From Allolobophora icterica (Eukaryota > Annelida > Clitellata > Crassiclitellata > Lumbricidae): 64,000 nt of DNA. Position numbers and translations under genes: made by a program. The stretch lies in assembly GCA_963556255.1 (NCBI GenBank), contig OY744608.1, positions 66,218,672 through 66,282,671 of the forward strand. The letters are read 5' to 3'. How positions within the stretch are numbered: the first letter of the stretch is position 1; every line of letters starts with the position of its first letter. A model generated the notes under the pieces. That model searched no databases, was not told the origin of the DNA, and worked only from the letters and a program-made list of their open reading frames with translations. Of the stretch, positions 12,752 through 21,770 are shown piece by piece.

Positions 12752-13027
12752 ATGTTAGGACAAAACTTTTGCATTTGGCTCGGTATAGGTAAAACATCCC
12801 TCTGCTGTCGCAGGTGCATTGGGGAGTACTGTTTCAAACATTTGGCACGACTGCGAAACGGTTGTGGGACAAAACCATGTGCCAAATGTGGAAGGGGTAT
12901 AAAAACACACGTGGGTGAGTGTATGAAATGTGGTTATTTCGCTAAATATTTGAGAGCTCGACGAGGTGGGTTAGTTCGCGAATTTAATAAAGAATGGAAA
13001 CGTCTATCATCTATTTCAATAGACTAG
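12752..13027 (+). CDS. Small Cys-rich zinc-ribbon-like protein
   Basis: 91 residues, first gene inside the left repeat. Ten cysteines: a C18-C19-x2-C22 cluster with C27 and H30, then two CxxC knuckles at C43-x2-C46 and C57-x2-C60, which would fold as a four-Cys zinc ribbon. The C-terminal third is basic (RARR, KEWKR). I do not recognise a named family. It precedes the polymerase by 86 bp in the same orientation and may be an early regulatory or nucleic-acid-binding protein; that role is inferred only from the composition. Confidence 0.65.
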   Translation: MLGQNFCIWLGIGKTSLCCRRCIGEYCFKHLARLRNGCGTKPCAKCGRGIKTHVGECMKCGYFAKYLRARRGGLVREFNKEWKRLSSISID

Positions 13028-13113
13028 ATAATAAAAAATTTCTATTTAAAGAAATGATAAACTTATTATATTAGAGAAAAGTTTGCCACAGTAATATAAA
13101 CTAATTTATTACT

Positions 13114-16100
13114 ATGGCATTGTCTACGAATGAAAAAATTGAACAATTGTTGGGTGAGTTTACTGGTCCCCCCGCTCTTCGAGCTGTTCTACAGAATATC
13201 TTAGACGAACCTATCCCAGATGCGGTCAAAAGGCGCTTACTACAGCCACTGCTTCCAAGGCCAATTCCTCCAGTGCGCAAGCATAGAGGGGCAAAACGTA
13301 AGGCCCTTCTGGCACAATTCGACCCACTCCTAATTAAGAAGGATAGAGGTGGACCACCACCCTTTCTAGTACACAAAGAGCTCGCCAATCAGCTTCTGAG
13401 AGACTTTCGTGCAGAATTACCTCTTAACCACAGGCTGGAAGGAGATGCGTTGGCTTTCTTGAGTGCAATGGAGCACAACATTGAGTCGCAGCTAAACGAA
13501 GAGCTCTTAAAAAATGGCGGATTCAAATACTCTCAAGTGCTGACTGTTGATTTAGAAAAGTTGGCACCGACCCTTGACAATGTGTATGATGGCAACGCAG
13601 CTCCTGGTACTATTACCAACACGGCTTACTTTCGAAGCAAAGCAGTACCAGTTACCAATGCGGGTAAAATCCAAGGGACTATACGGAAGGCCAAGGCCGA
13701 AATACTAAAACTCCTCGAGGATTACACCAATGAGGGGTCGGGGTGGAGGGTGAGGCGGGTCGTGGCGCTAGACCTCAGTTTTGCAAGATATAAGCCTTTC
13801 CGAGGCAAGAGCTATTTCCCAACACCAAAGTATGTACCACCCCGCTCAGTTATTAACGTGCAAAACAACGATAATCGCTGCTTCGAGTGGGCAATATTAT
13901 CGGCAATGTACCCAGCAGAACACGACCCTCAACGCCCAACTAAGTATCGTGCCCACCTCCACGAGCTAAACTTTGACGATATAGAATTTCCAGTGAAGGT
14001 TACAGATATCGGTAAGTTCGAGCGTCAGAACCCTATGGTGTCCGTATCGGTCTTCGGATGGAACGAAGGGTTATATCCAATCTGTGTATCAAAGCAGACC
14101 AATAGAGACTACAATATCGATCTTCTACTGTTGGCCAGTGGCGTAAATGAAAATTTGCATTTACAGAATCACCACTACGTCTGGATTAAAGACCTTGGCC
14201 GAATTCTTCGTCAAAATAGTAAACACAACAACAGGAAACATCCATGTCGTCGCTGCCTACACATATTCTGTAGACAAGACTTGCTGGATGCTCATATCAA
14301 GGATTGTCAGGGCATCAGTAAGAAGCCTCAGCGGATTGAGATGCCTAAGGAGGATGAAAACACCCTCAAATTTCAGAGCCATCGCAAACAGATGCAAACC
14401 CCATATATCATATACGCAGACTTTGAGGCGTTGAACGTGCCAGTCCTAAATGCGGCCATGAATCCCAACGAGAGCAACACCAGACAGATAGCTGAGCAGA
14501 AACCGTGTAGCTTCTGTTATATAGTGGTCCGATACGATGGCCGCACGAAGAAACCAGTTTTATACCGCGGAGAAAACGCCGTGGAGGAGTTCCTACAACA
14601 ACTACAAGGCGAGCTAGCCTCTATCAAACAAAGGCTGGCCACCCCAGCTAAGATGGTTATGTCAGCGGCCGATCGTCAATCATTCCGCGAGGCTATCGAA
14701 TGTCACATCTGCGGAGATGCGCTCGAAGCGGACAGAGTTCGTGACCACTGCCACATTACCGGTAAGTACCGAGGTGCCGCTCACAGCGAGTGTAACTTAA
14801 AACTTAGAATATATCCCGATAAGTGCAAGGTACCGGTGGTCTTCCACAATCTGCGAGGTTACGACAGTCATCTCATCATGCAAGCGATCGGAAGTTGTGA
14901 GGCCGCACAGGATGAGGAAACTGAAATTAACTGCATCCCAAACAATATGGAGAAATACATGACATTCAACATAGGACAACTACAGTTCATCGACAGCCTC
15001 CAGTTTCTAAACAGCTCGTTGGATAAATTATCAGGAAATCTGTCGCTTGAGGATCTGAAAGTCACAACTGCGTATATAAACGAAAACTTTGTTCATAACG
15101 AACGGTTAAAATTAGATCTGTTGAGGCGAAAGGGCGTTTATTGTTACGAATACATCCACGATTACCACCGCTTCGAAGAAGACCGACTTCCACCCAAAGA
15201 AGCGTTCTACAGCAGGCTCTCACGAGAGAACATTTCTGATGAGGATTATCAACACGCCCAACGAGTATGGAATGAATTCGACTGTAAAACGCTGGGCGAC
15301 TATCACGACCTGTATCTCCGCACGGATGTACTTCTACTCGCAGATGTCTTCGAGACCTTCAGAAACACATCGATGAAACACTACAGTTTAGATCCGGCAA
15401 ATTACTTCAGCCTGCCAGGAATGGCCTGGGACGCTTTGTTGAAAAAGACAAAAATCGAGCTCGAACTTTTAACCGATATAGATATGCATTTGTTCGTAGA
15501 GAAAGGTCTCCGAGGTGGAATCTCGATGGTATCTAAGCGCTTCGCAAAAGCCAACAACCCGCAATGTCCAGATCATGATACTACGAAGCCAGAAAACTGG
15601 ATCATGTATCTCGACGCTAATAACCTGTACGGCTGGGCGATGCAACAGCCATTACCAGTTGGAGGATTTAGCTGGGCAAGTCCAACTCTCGATGAAGTGT
15701 TGGAAACTGCGGACGACGCGCCTGAAGGCTTCCTTCTCGAAGTCGATCTTGAGTATCCGGAGCACCTCCACGATGCTCACAACGACTATCCCCTAGCACC
15801 GGAGACCCTGACTGTCCAAGAGGAGTGGTTGAGTGACTATCAGAATGTGCTTATGAACGAGTTGGGAAGCAAGTTCACAAAGCATGTGAAGTTAGTACCA
15901 AGCCTACGACCTAAGGAGCAGTATGTGGTCCATTATAGAAATCTCAAACTCTACCACTCGTTAGGCCTACGAGTTGCTAAAATCCATCGTGCCATTAAAT
16001 TCAGGCAGGAGGCATGGATGGCTCCATACATTGAGATGAATACGAAATTGAGAGCGAAGGCAACGTCGGAGTTTGAGAAGGATTTCTTCAAACTGGCTAA

Positions 16101-16875
16101 TAATGCGGTCTTTGGAAAGACCATGGAAAATCTTAGAAAAAGAATCAGAGTTAACCTGGTACCATCCTCAAAAGTTGATAAACTTCGTAAACTAATTGCC
16201 GACCCGGCCTACATATCACACAAAATCTTCAACGACCAACTCGCCGCGATTCACAGTTTGAAGAACAAGCTCAAGTTAAACAGACCTGTATATGTCGGCC
16301 AGGCGGTCCTCGACCTCAGCAAGCATCTGATGTACGACTTCTGGTACAACGATGTGAAAAACGAGTACGGAGAAAAAGCCCAGTTGCTATATACAGACAC
16401 TGACAGCCTGTTATTTCAGGTGGAAACTCCGAACGCCTATGCCGATATGTGGAACAAAAAGCATCTATACGACCTCTCCGAGTTTCCTAGAGACAGCCCA
16501 TACTACGACGCCGAGAACAAGAAAGTCGTGGGCAAGTTCAAGGATGAATGTAACGGAGTGGCCATCGCTGAATTCGTTGGACTGCGTCCGAAGATGTACT
16601 CGATCTTAAAATCGGGCGGTTCAGAAATCAGGAAAGCAAAAGGCGTTCAGAGAGCAGTTGTGAAGAAGGATCTGCACCACGAGCTATACAAGGAATGCCT
16701 GTTCGAACGAGAAGAAATGCGGCACACACAAGTCGTGATTAGAAGCCATGACCACCAGATCGGAGTGTACGAGCAGAATAAGATCAGCCTCTCTCCATTA
16801 GACACAAAAAAGTGGATATCTCCGGACGGGATAACAACGCTGGCATATGGGCACTACAAAATCAACGACGGTTGA
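13114..16875 (+). CDS. polB: Protein-primed family B DNA polymerase (pPolB)
   Basis: 1253 residues, the element's replicase. Exonuclease motifs: Exo I Y434-A-D436-F-E438, Exo II H578-N-L-R-G-Y-D584, Exo III Y730 to D738. Polymerase motifs: A at D834-A-N-N-L-Y-G (the protein-primed variant), B at K993, N997 and G1001 (NNAVFGKT), C at Y1093-T-D1095-T-D1097. An N-terminal region carries NDNRCFEW (C256) and HHYVWIKDL (H354), a conserved block of these elements. Next comes a C2HC zinc finger (C378, C381, H394, C398). Between Exo I and Exo II lies an endonuclease VII-like treble-clef insert (C530, C533, D544-H-C-H, H557, C560-N). All catalytic residues are present. The 3' end overlaps the convergent integrase gene by 14 bp. 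The ATG at 13114 is the first in frame after stops. Confidence 0.96.
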   Translation: MALSTNEKIEQLLGEFTGPPALRAVLQNILDEPIPDAVKRRLLQPLLPRPIPPVRKHRGAKRKALLAQFDPLLIKKDRGGPPPFLVHKELANQLLRDFRAELPLNHRLEGDALAFLSAMEHNIESQLNEELLKNGGFKYSQVLTVDLEKLAPTLDNVYDGNAAPGTITNTAYFRSKAVPVTNAGKIQGTIRKAKAEILKLLEDYTNEGSGWRVRRVVALDLSFARYKPFRGKSYFPTPKYVPPRSVINVQNNDNRCFEWAILSAMYPAEHDPQRPTKYRAHLHELNFDDIEFPVKVTDIGKFERQNPMVSVSVFGWNEGLYPICVSKQTNRDYNIDLLLLASGVNENLHLQNHHYVWIKDLGRILRQNSKHNNRKHPCRRCLHIFCRQDLLDAHIKDCQGISKKPQRIEMPKEDENTLKFQSHRKQMQTPYIIYADFEALNVPVLNAAMNPNESNTRQIAEQKPCSFCYIVVRYDGRTKKPVLYRGENAVEEFLQQLQGELASIKQRLATPAKMVMSAADRQSFREAIECHICGDALEADRVRDHCHITGKYRGAAHSECNLKLRIYPDKCKVPVVFHNLRGYDSHLIMQAIGSCEAAQDEETEINCIPNNMEKYMTFNIGQLQFIDSLQFLNSSLDKLSGNLSLEDLKVTTAYINENFVHNERLKLDLLRRKGVYCYEYIHDYHRFEEDRLPPKEAFYSRLSRENISDEDYQHAQRVWNEFDCKTLGDYHDLYLRTDVLLLADVFETFRNTSMKHYSLDPANYFSLPGMAWDALLKKTKIELELLTDIDMHLFVEKGLRGGISMVSKRFAKANNPQCPDHDTTKPENWIMYLDANNLYGWAMQQPLPVGGFSWASPTLDEVLETADDAPEGFLLEVDLEYPEHLHDAHNDYPLAPETLTVQEEWLSDYQNVLMNELGSKFTKHVKLVPSLRPKEQYVVHYRNLKLYHSLGLRVAKIHRAIKFRQEAWMAPYIEMNTKLRAKATSEFEKDFFKLANNAVFGKTMENLRKRIRVNLVPSSKVDKLRKLIADPAYISHKIFNDQLAAIHSLKNKLKLNRPVYVGQAVLDLSKHLMYDFWYNDVKNEYGEKAQLLYTDTDSLLFQVETPNAYADMWNKKHLYDLSEFPRDSPYYDAENKKVVGKFKDECNGVAIAEFVGLRPKMYSILKSGGSEIRKAKGVQRAVVKKDLHHELYKECLFEREEMRHTQVVIRSHDHQIGVYEQNKISLSPLDTKKWISPDGITTLAYGHYKINDG

Positions 16876-17875
16876 GTATTCTGTCGGGGGGTAGCTCAGT
16901 GCCCATAGGCACCAGAAGCAGCTCCTCACGTACGAATCCGCGGGCAGGCCCATCAATTAGATGGTATAAAGCCGGTTGGCCAGCCTGCCGAACAACATCC
17001 AATATAGCGTGGATGGTGAGCGACCAGTTAGGATCGGTGGCACGTTTGCTTCCACCTTCGAGCTCGCCGGGAGCGTACAAATATCGAACGAGAACGTCGT
17101 GTCCAAGAATAGGCTCATCCATTCCCCACAAACGAGTTTTCATTTGTGAATGAGAGGGCTTCTGTGTCACTTTAGCAGCTTTCATCGCTTCAACCGGCTT
17201 CATGTCGAGCAAGCGCGTCGGCTCATCGTTTATTGCAGCAACAACTTCGGGCAACCGGCGAACCCATTCCACTGACCGTTCGGATGACTCCCTTGCAGCC
17301 AGGAGCAATTCCTGAGCGTACTGGGCACCGAAAAGTCGCTCAGCTAGAGTACGGTTAAAGCGTTCAACGATTCCCTGTTGACGATGGTTACCGGCCTGTC
17401 CGCGTCTCACAAGTACGCTATGCTTCGCCAGCAACGGTGTAAAAGCACCCATAAATTCGCGTCCAGGGTCGACCTGAAGGAGTCGAGGCCAAGTCAATGG
17501 GCCCCGCTTGTAGATCCGGCTTAAAGCGGCGGCAACTTCAGGTGCACTTTTGTTGATCAACGGTTCTGCTTCTTTGTATCGTGAAGCAACATCGACAACA
17601 GTGAGAGCGTATTTATAAGTCTTTCGACCTACTTTATCGTGAGGTAAAAACAAGAGATCGGCTTGGTGTACGGCGTTTGGTCGATTTTCCTCAAACTTTG
17701 GATGCGGTATGCGGCGTGGAACGGGAAGATAAATCTGCCACACAGCTTGTTTCTTCAGCCAATCGCGAGCCTCCGCCTCGGAAACTTTGGCGGCTGAGGC
17801 TAGTTTCTTCACCGCAGCCTTACCTCGCCAGTAACCTCTAGGGCTGTAATAGACGGCTGAAAGGTGCTTAGACAT
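16862..17875 (-). CDS. int: Retroviral-type (RVE) integrase
   Basis: Integrase that would join element ends to target DNA and create the 6-bp duplication. Numbering from the ATG at 17875 gives 337 residues. The N-terminal part holds YYSPRGYWRG and a W-L-x-x-Q helix (RDWLKKQAVWQ), the zinc-domain remnant usual in Polinton integrases. The catalytic triad is D73 (QADLLF), D136 (QVDPGREF) and E171 (GIVERFNRT), with a D-to-E step of 35. The C-terminal region (DVLVRYLYAPGELEGG and following) would be the beta-barrel DNA-binding part. The frame continues upstream to 17941, but those 22 residues are a hydrophobic stretch unlike an integrase, so I favour 17875. It converges on polB with a 14-bp overlap. 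Confidence 0.93.
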   Translation of the reverse strand: MSKHLSAVYYSPRGYWRGKAAVKKLASAAKVSEAEARDWLKKQAVWQIYLPVPRRIPHPKFEENRPNAVHQADLLFLPHDKVGRKTYKYALTVVDVASRYKEAEPLINKSAPEVAAALSRIYKRGPLTWPRLLQVDPGREFMGAFTPLLAKHSVLVRRGQAGNHRQQGIVERFNRTLAERLFGAQYAQELLLAARESSERSVEWVRRLPEVVAAINDEPTRLLDMKPVEAMKAAKVTQKPSHSQMKTRLWGMDEPILGHDVLVRYLYAPGELEGGSKRATDPNWSLTIHAILDVVRQAGQPALYHLIDGPARGFVREELLLVPMGTELPPDRILNRR

Positions 17876-17950
17876 TTCAGTAATACTATATATTACAAAC
17901 AGGTAAACACATACACAAATGATTTTCATTTGCGTTTTCATAAATGAAAC

Positions 17951-18523
17951 TCATTTATGGCCCTTCGTTCTGACACCCATCCCCAGCCTCGACTTCGCTG
18001 ACATAATGGCCGATACGAGCCGGGCATCTTTCTTTTCATAATCCGGAGTTTCATCGGTGAGTGCGATCTTAGACGCGGCTGCAGCGAGGATGTCATCTGC
18101 GTGATTACGCCCTGGGGTATCTCTATGAACTGCGTAAGCCACATCGTGGTGGAGGCACGCACGGTCGAGCTGATTAACACCGTGATATCGCTGTGACAGC
18201 CGTTTGTCGAGTTTTGTGAATGGTCCACAGTAAGAGTACTTTCCCGTGTTCTGAAAAGAACCTCCCGGATTATCTTCCGAAGACATACCGGATGGAAGAC
18301 TCATATGCATCTCAGGCAGAGGAAGAGCGTTGAGGGCCCTATTCAGTAGAGAACCTCCGGTCTTTCGCACTTTAGAAGGCAAAATTTGGCTCTTCTTTGC
18401 ACCGCAGACGGCACAGGTTCCCTTCTTGGCTGGCCGACCGTTTCGTAACTCGACGATTGTTTCATTTGAAGTCTCAGTATGTTTCTTACATCGTAGGCAA
18501 TACATTGTGTTCGTTGAATACAA
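17951..18523 (-). CDS. Zinc-ribbon plus parvovirus-VP1-like phospholipase A2 domain protein
   Basis: 190 residues. Residues 1-45 form a four-Cys ribbon (C9-x2-C12, C37-x2-C40). After a linker, residues 96-150 carry a PLA2-like core: calcium-loop Y98-C-G-P, then C123-L-H-H126-D127-V-A-Y with the catalytic His-Asp pair, and a second Asp region (H-A-D143-D144). This is the arrangement known from parvovirus VP1 unique regions, where PLA2 helps particles leave endosomes; a similar role here is inference. The gene starts 20 bp from the divergent ATPase start (18544), implying a shared bidirectional control region, and ends near the integrase start, so the two minus-strand genes may be co-transcribed. 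Confidence 0.82.
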   Translation of the reverse strand: MYSTNTMYCLRCKKHTETSNETIVELRNGRPAKKGTCAVCGAKKSQILPSKVRKTGGSLLNRALNALPLPEMHMSLPSGMSSEDNPGGSFQNTGKYSYCGPFTKLDKRLSQRYHGVNQLDRACLHHDVAYAVHRDTPGRNHADDILAAAASKIALTDETPDYEKKDARLVSAIMSAKSRLGMGVRTKGHK

Positions 18524-18543
18524 TCATAACTCGTTGTCTCTAT

Positions 18544-19230
18544 ATGGAAATAACAAATTTTGACCTCGAAGCCGACGATGGGAAAAAACACCACCATTGG
18601 TTGTTGCCATCAAGCATACGATGCATAATCTGTGGGCCTAGCGGATGTGGAAAAACAAACCTACTACTCAACCTCCTTCTGAAGAAGGGGTACCTACGTT
18701 TTGACCGGCTCTATCTATACTCAAAGTCTCTGGGACAGGAAAAATATCAGTTCCTCCGGGACTGGGTTACAGAGTTGGAAAAAGTTGCCGGGAAGGAAGT
18801 GGCTTCCTTTCACTCTTGCTCAGATGAAATAGTTCCAGTTGAATCATTAAATAAGAATGCCAGAAGCCTTCTAGTTTTCGATGACGTCATGCTTGAAAAA
18901 CAGTCGCCCATCGAAAGGTATTTCACTATGGGTCGACACGGTGGCGCGGACTGCTTCTACTTAACACAGAATTATTTTCGAATTCCGAAGCAAGCGATCC
19001 GTGACAATGCTAATCTTATCGTCCTCTTCAACCAAGACAGCAAAAATTTGCGAGCCATTCACGATACGTTCGTGGGCGGCGACATGTCTTTCGATGAGTT
19101 CCGTACGTTCTTCAGCGAGTGTGCTGCCCAGCCATATGGATTTGCAGTCATAGATTTGACGTCCAAAGTGTACGATGGAAAATATCGTTGCGGGTTCGAT
19201 CGCTTCTATAAGCCCAAGGCAAGTATTTAA
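18544..19230 (+). CDS. FtsK/HerA (A32-type) genome-packaging ATPase
   Basis: 228 residues from ATG 18544 (MEITNF). The frame is open further upstream to 18397, but that part overlaps the divergent PLA2 gene and is not conserved-looking. Walker A is G31-P-S-G-C-G-K-T at 31-38. Walker B is L-L-V-F-D-D at 109-114. A downstream Q-N-Y-F-R motif (TQNYFRIPKQAIRDN) is in the sensor position. The protein would drive DNA into capsids, as in Polintons, virophages and large DNA viruses. Short length is normal for Polinton ATPases. It opens the rightward morphogenesis block. Confidence 0.94.
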   Translation: MEITNFDLEADDGKKHHHWLLPSSIRCIICGPSGCGKTNLLLNLLLKKGYLRFDRLYLYSKSLGQEKYQFLRDWVTELEKVAGKEVASFHSCSDEIVPVESLNKNARSLLVFDDVMLEKQSPIERYFTMGRHGGADCFYLTQNYFRIPKQAIRDNANLIVLFNQDSKNLRAIHDTFVGGDMSFDEFRTFFSECAAQPYGFAVIDLTSKVYDGKYRCGFDRFYKPKASI

Positions 19231-19270
19231 AGACACAATATAGGCAACATATAGTCGACATACAACCACG

Positions 19271-20374
19271 ATGTGGACAAAAGTTTCGTCTAAACAGGAG
19301 CGAGACGCGTTGACTCAGGATTATTTAGCTCGGAGAAATCGATTGAGACAGCGTTTCGTAGATGAGAAGCTCGGCGAAGCCAATCTTCAGTACGATGCGG
19401 CAAAGCTTTTCAAACCAATAGCCACAGCCACGGCTGAATCCCAGGCGGCTACGTCCAAGGAGCTGCAGAAAGTTACCAGCGCTTTACAGGATTTGCCGGC
19501 GCAGATTTCAGAGTCTGCTAATTTTAACCCGATAGCGGCGTTGTTCGGTGATTCCACAGGAACAGCAGCTGCTCCAGCCCTTCCAGCGATTGCGGCACAC
19601 CCCGCTCAGGAAGCATTGCTCGTCCACCCAAACAGACATCTCAACGTCGATACAATCAGGCGGCACGGTTTTACCCCTCCGAGCGAGCTCGACCTGAACG
19701 ACACGGCAGCTGTGAAACAGATAATCGAAGGCGTAAATTATTATAATCGCCACACCCTGGGCAAAGAGAAAAGGAAGGCCAATAAGAACGGAGACGAAGA
19801 AAAGGTACATGCGCTGGCCGTAGATATCGGCGTCCTACAGGACTACAGAGATCGAATTCGTTTGCTATTGAAAGGCCACGCCCTCACTAAAAAAGGAAAG
19901 GGTTTCAGTGTTCCAGCCGTTCCTCTGAAATTACAAGGTAACGCCTTGGGTGAGCTCTCCGTTGACCCCGTCGCCCTGTCTGCTGGTAGACTGAGAGTGT
20001 TTAAAGGTGGCAACCTCGTTCTCGAATCTCCGGCCGATGAGTCGTTGTTCAGCCTGTTAACGAAACGCTTCGTTAAGACTAAGCAATACTCGCCTCAGGC
20101 AATTGAAACTTTTAAAAAGCTCGTACAGATGTCTGGTCTGCCCATTCATGGCCGGAAAAGCAAAAAGTTCCAGCTGATTCGAGGCGGCGCGGTGCAGTTC
20201 TACAACGACCCAAACGCTCTGGTAGAGAGGTTGCAGCTTTTGGTGGCCTCTAGGGCCGCGGGAAACACTGGTCTCGGCAACGAAATCTCCGCCATTCTCG
20301 ACGAGTTACTGCGTTCCGGTGCGATCTCCAAAGAGCTGGCACTCGAATTGAATAGAAACATGCTCATAAAATAG
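19271..20374 (+). CDS. PY-like conserved Polinton protein, function unknown
   Basis: 367 residues. The N-terminal ~100 residues are charged and probably helical (RDALTQDYLARRNRLRQRF), then an Ala/Pro-rich linker at about 93-115. A basic patch follows (KEKRKANKNG). The C-terminal half contains a glycine/leucine-rich beta segment and a terminal helix pair with LVERLQLLVASRAAGNTGLG and ILDELLRSGAIS, which resembles from memory the C-terminus of the Polinton PY group. It sits between ATPase and penton, the position PY takes in other elements. It could be a minor virion component; no enzymatic motif is visible. Confidence 0.7.
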   Translation: MWTKVSSKQERDALTQDYLARRNRLRQRFVDEKLGEANLQYDAAKLFKPIATATAESQAATSKELQKVTSALQDLPAQISESANFNPIAALFGDSTGTAAAPALPAIAAHPAQEALLVHPNRHLNVDTIRRHGFTPPSELDLNDTAAVKQIIEGVNYYNRHTLGKEKRKANKNGDEEKVHALAVDIGVLQDYRDRIRLLLKGHALTKKGKGFSVPAVPLKLQGNALGELSVDPVALSAGRLRVFKGGNLVLESPADESLFSLLTKRFVKTKQYSPQAIETFKKLVQMSGLPIHGRKSKKFQLIRGGAVQFYNDPNALVERLQLLVASRAAGNTGLGNEISAILDELLRSGAISKELALELNRNMLIK

Positions 20375-20392
20375 AAATAGAAAACAAAATTC

Positions 20393-21196
20393 ATGGCTCA
20401 GATGGAACGCTCGGAGAAACTACTCGAAGAAATTCGAGAACTTTTGCAGCCTAAGGAAAATTTTAGTATAGTTGTTTCCTCAGATACTACAGGGTGGACC
20501 ACGGCCTTCTCACCACCGCTGTACCTGGATCCAAAAAGACGCTTTGAGCTTGCTTTGGTCAATCTTGAAACTTATAACTCGATCCCGAACATAGACAGCA
20601 CAAATAACAAGTTCGTCTACAGCTCCACCAATGGACAGACGTGGAAGACGATCATTTTGCCCGACGGAAGCTACGAGATCGCACAGATTAATGATGAAAT
20701 CAGCCGGCAGATAGAAAAGCAAAATCTGCCGCCGACAGGTGTTCCTCAGCTCGGCTTTAATTCTCCTATTACTATAGGAGCTAACGCATCTACCCTACGC
20801 GCCTTCGTAAAGATAACGAATGCCCAATATATAGTAAATATGGCGCAATCTACTATCAGGCAAACGCTCGGTTTTAACCCTCAGAGGCTTGGTATTGGTT
20901 ATAAAGAGGGAGAAAATCCAGTCGATATTCTCCGGGTGGACACGATCCTGGTAAATTGTGACATTATCTCTGGATCGTATCGCAATGGTAGCCAGCTGCC
21001 AGTAATCTACAGTTTTTTCCCGGATGTGTCGCCCGGCTATAAGGTAATCGAGTCTCCAAAAAATCTAGTGTACCTACCAGTAGCACCGGCTGGCAACGTA
21101 CAGGGCATTCGTGTGTGGCTGACCGACCAGAATGGTGAACAATTAAACCTCCGCGGTGAGACAGTAACTATAAGGTTTCACATCCGCAGTGCGTAG
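20393..21196 (+). CDS. Minor capsid protein (penton, single jelly-roll type)
   Basis: 267 residues, rich in beta-strand pattern. Features shared with Polinton minor capsid proteins: an N-terminal helix (EKLLEEIRELL), then ELALVNLETYNSIPNI, a GSYEIAQIN segment, LGFNPQRLG in the middle, VNCDIISGSYRNG, and a C-terminal DQNGEQLNLRGE strand pair. In the family this forms pentamers at capsid vertices. It follows the PY-like gene by 18 bp and precedes the small basic gene. A second in-frame ATG lies at 20402; I chose the first. Confidence 0.87.
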   Translation: MAQMERSEKLLEEIRELLQPKENFSIVVSSDTTGWTTAFSPPLYLDPKRRFELALVNLETYNSIPNIDSTNNKFVYSSTNGQTWKTIILPDGSYEIAQINDEISRQIEKQNLPPTGVPQLGFNSPITIGANASTLRAFVKITNAQYIVNMAQSTIRQTLGFNPQRLGIGYKEGENPVDILRVDTILVNCDIISGSYRNGSQLPVIYSFFPDVSPGYKVIESPKNLVYLPVAPAGNVQGIRVWLTDQNGEQLNLRGETVTIRFHIRSA

Positions 21197-21218
21197 ATTT
21201 TCACACTTAAATATTCTC

Positions 21219-21677
21219 ATGTTTGTTCTTGGAATTAAAAAGCGGCGTCGTGTCGTGGGTGGTGGACTTTTCGACTGGATACCCAAAATCGCGGGTTTCC
21301 TTGGCCGTGCAGGCTCCTTCATTTCGGCGAATAGAGGCACAATCACAAACGTTGCCAAGGCGGTTGGTAATGTCGCGAAAGCCGGCGCCACAACAGCATC
21401 TGCCGTCAGGCAAATTGTTGATGCCGTGAAAGCGAGACGCGCTGCGGCCGTAAATGAAGCTCATTTACGAAATGAAAATTCATCTGCCGCGCCTGTTGTT
21501 CCCGCACCTTTGGAGAAGGCGCTCAGCGACAAGAGCATCGAATACTTAAAACAACTGGCTGTGAGTCCGCCACCCGTTGTTCCGACAATGGCTGACATAA
21601 ACAGCCGTATTGCTGGATCCGGTTTCAAGACTATAAAGCCGAGTCGTGGTGGCAGGGGTCTGTTTCTCGCAAAATGA
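21219..21677 (+). CDS. Small basic/amphipathic virion protein (minor core or pVI-like candidate)
   Basis: 152 residues from ATG 21219; the frame extends to 21189 only through a GTG that overlaps the penton gene. The N-terminus is KKRRRVVGGG followed by an amphipathic stretch (LFDWIPKIAGFLGRAGSF), a small-residue Ala/Val-rich helix region (about 45-75), and a Pro-rich middle. It ends RGGRGLFLAK, echoing the GLYLG words of the protein at 23124. VVGGG resembles an adenain-type cleavage site. A poly(A)-like AATAAA starts at about 21678. The pVI-like role (membrane disruption, capsid cement) is inference from layout and composition. Confidence 0.65.
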   Translation: MFVLGIKKRRRVVGGGLFDWIPKIAGFLGRAGSFISANRGTITNVAKAVGNVAKAGATTASAVRQIVDAVKARRAAAVNEAHLRNENSSAAPVVPAPLEKALSDKSIEYLKQLAVSPPPVVPTMADINSRIAGSGFKTIKPSRGGRGLFLAK

Positions 21678-21770
21678 AATAAAATTTTCAGAATTTACAA
21701 AAAGCAAAAAAAATGTTTTACCCACCACATATGATTAATAATTGAAGCTTGAACTTTTTTACTTATAATA

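Noticed and set aside
17876..17941. Upstream ATG of the integrase
   Set aside because: Adds a hydrophobic 22-residue stretch atypical for integrases; the ATG at 17875 gives the expected N-terminus.
18397..18543. Upstream extension of the ATPase frame
   Set aside because: Overlaps the divergent PLA2-like gene and adds a non-conserved 49-residue N-terminus before the natural ATG.
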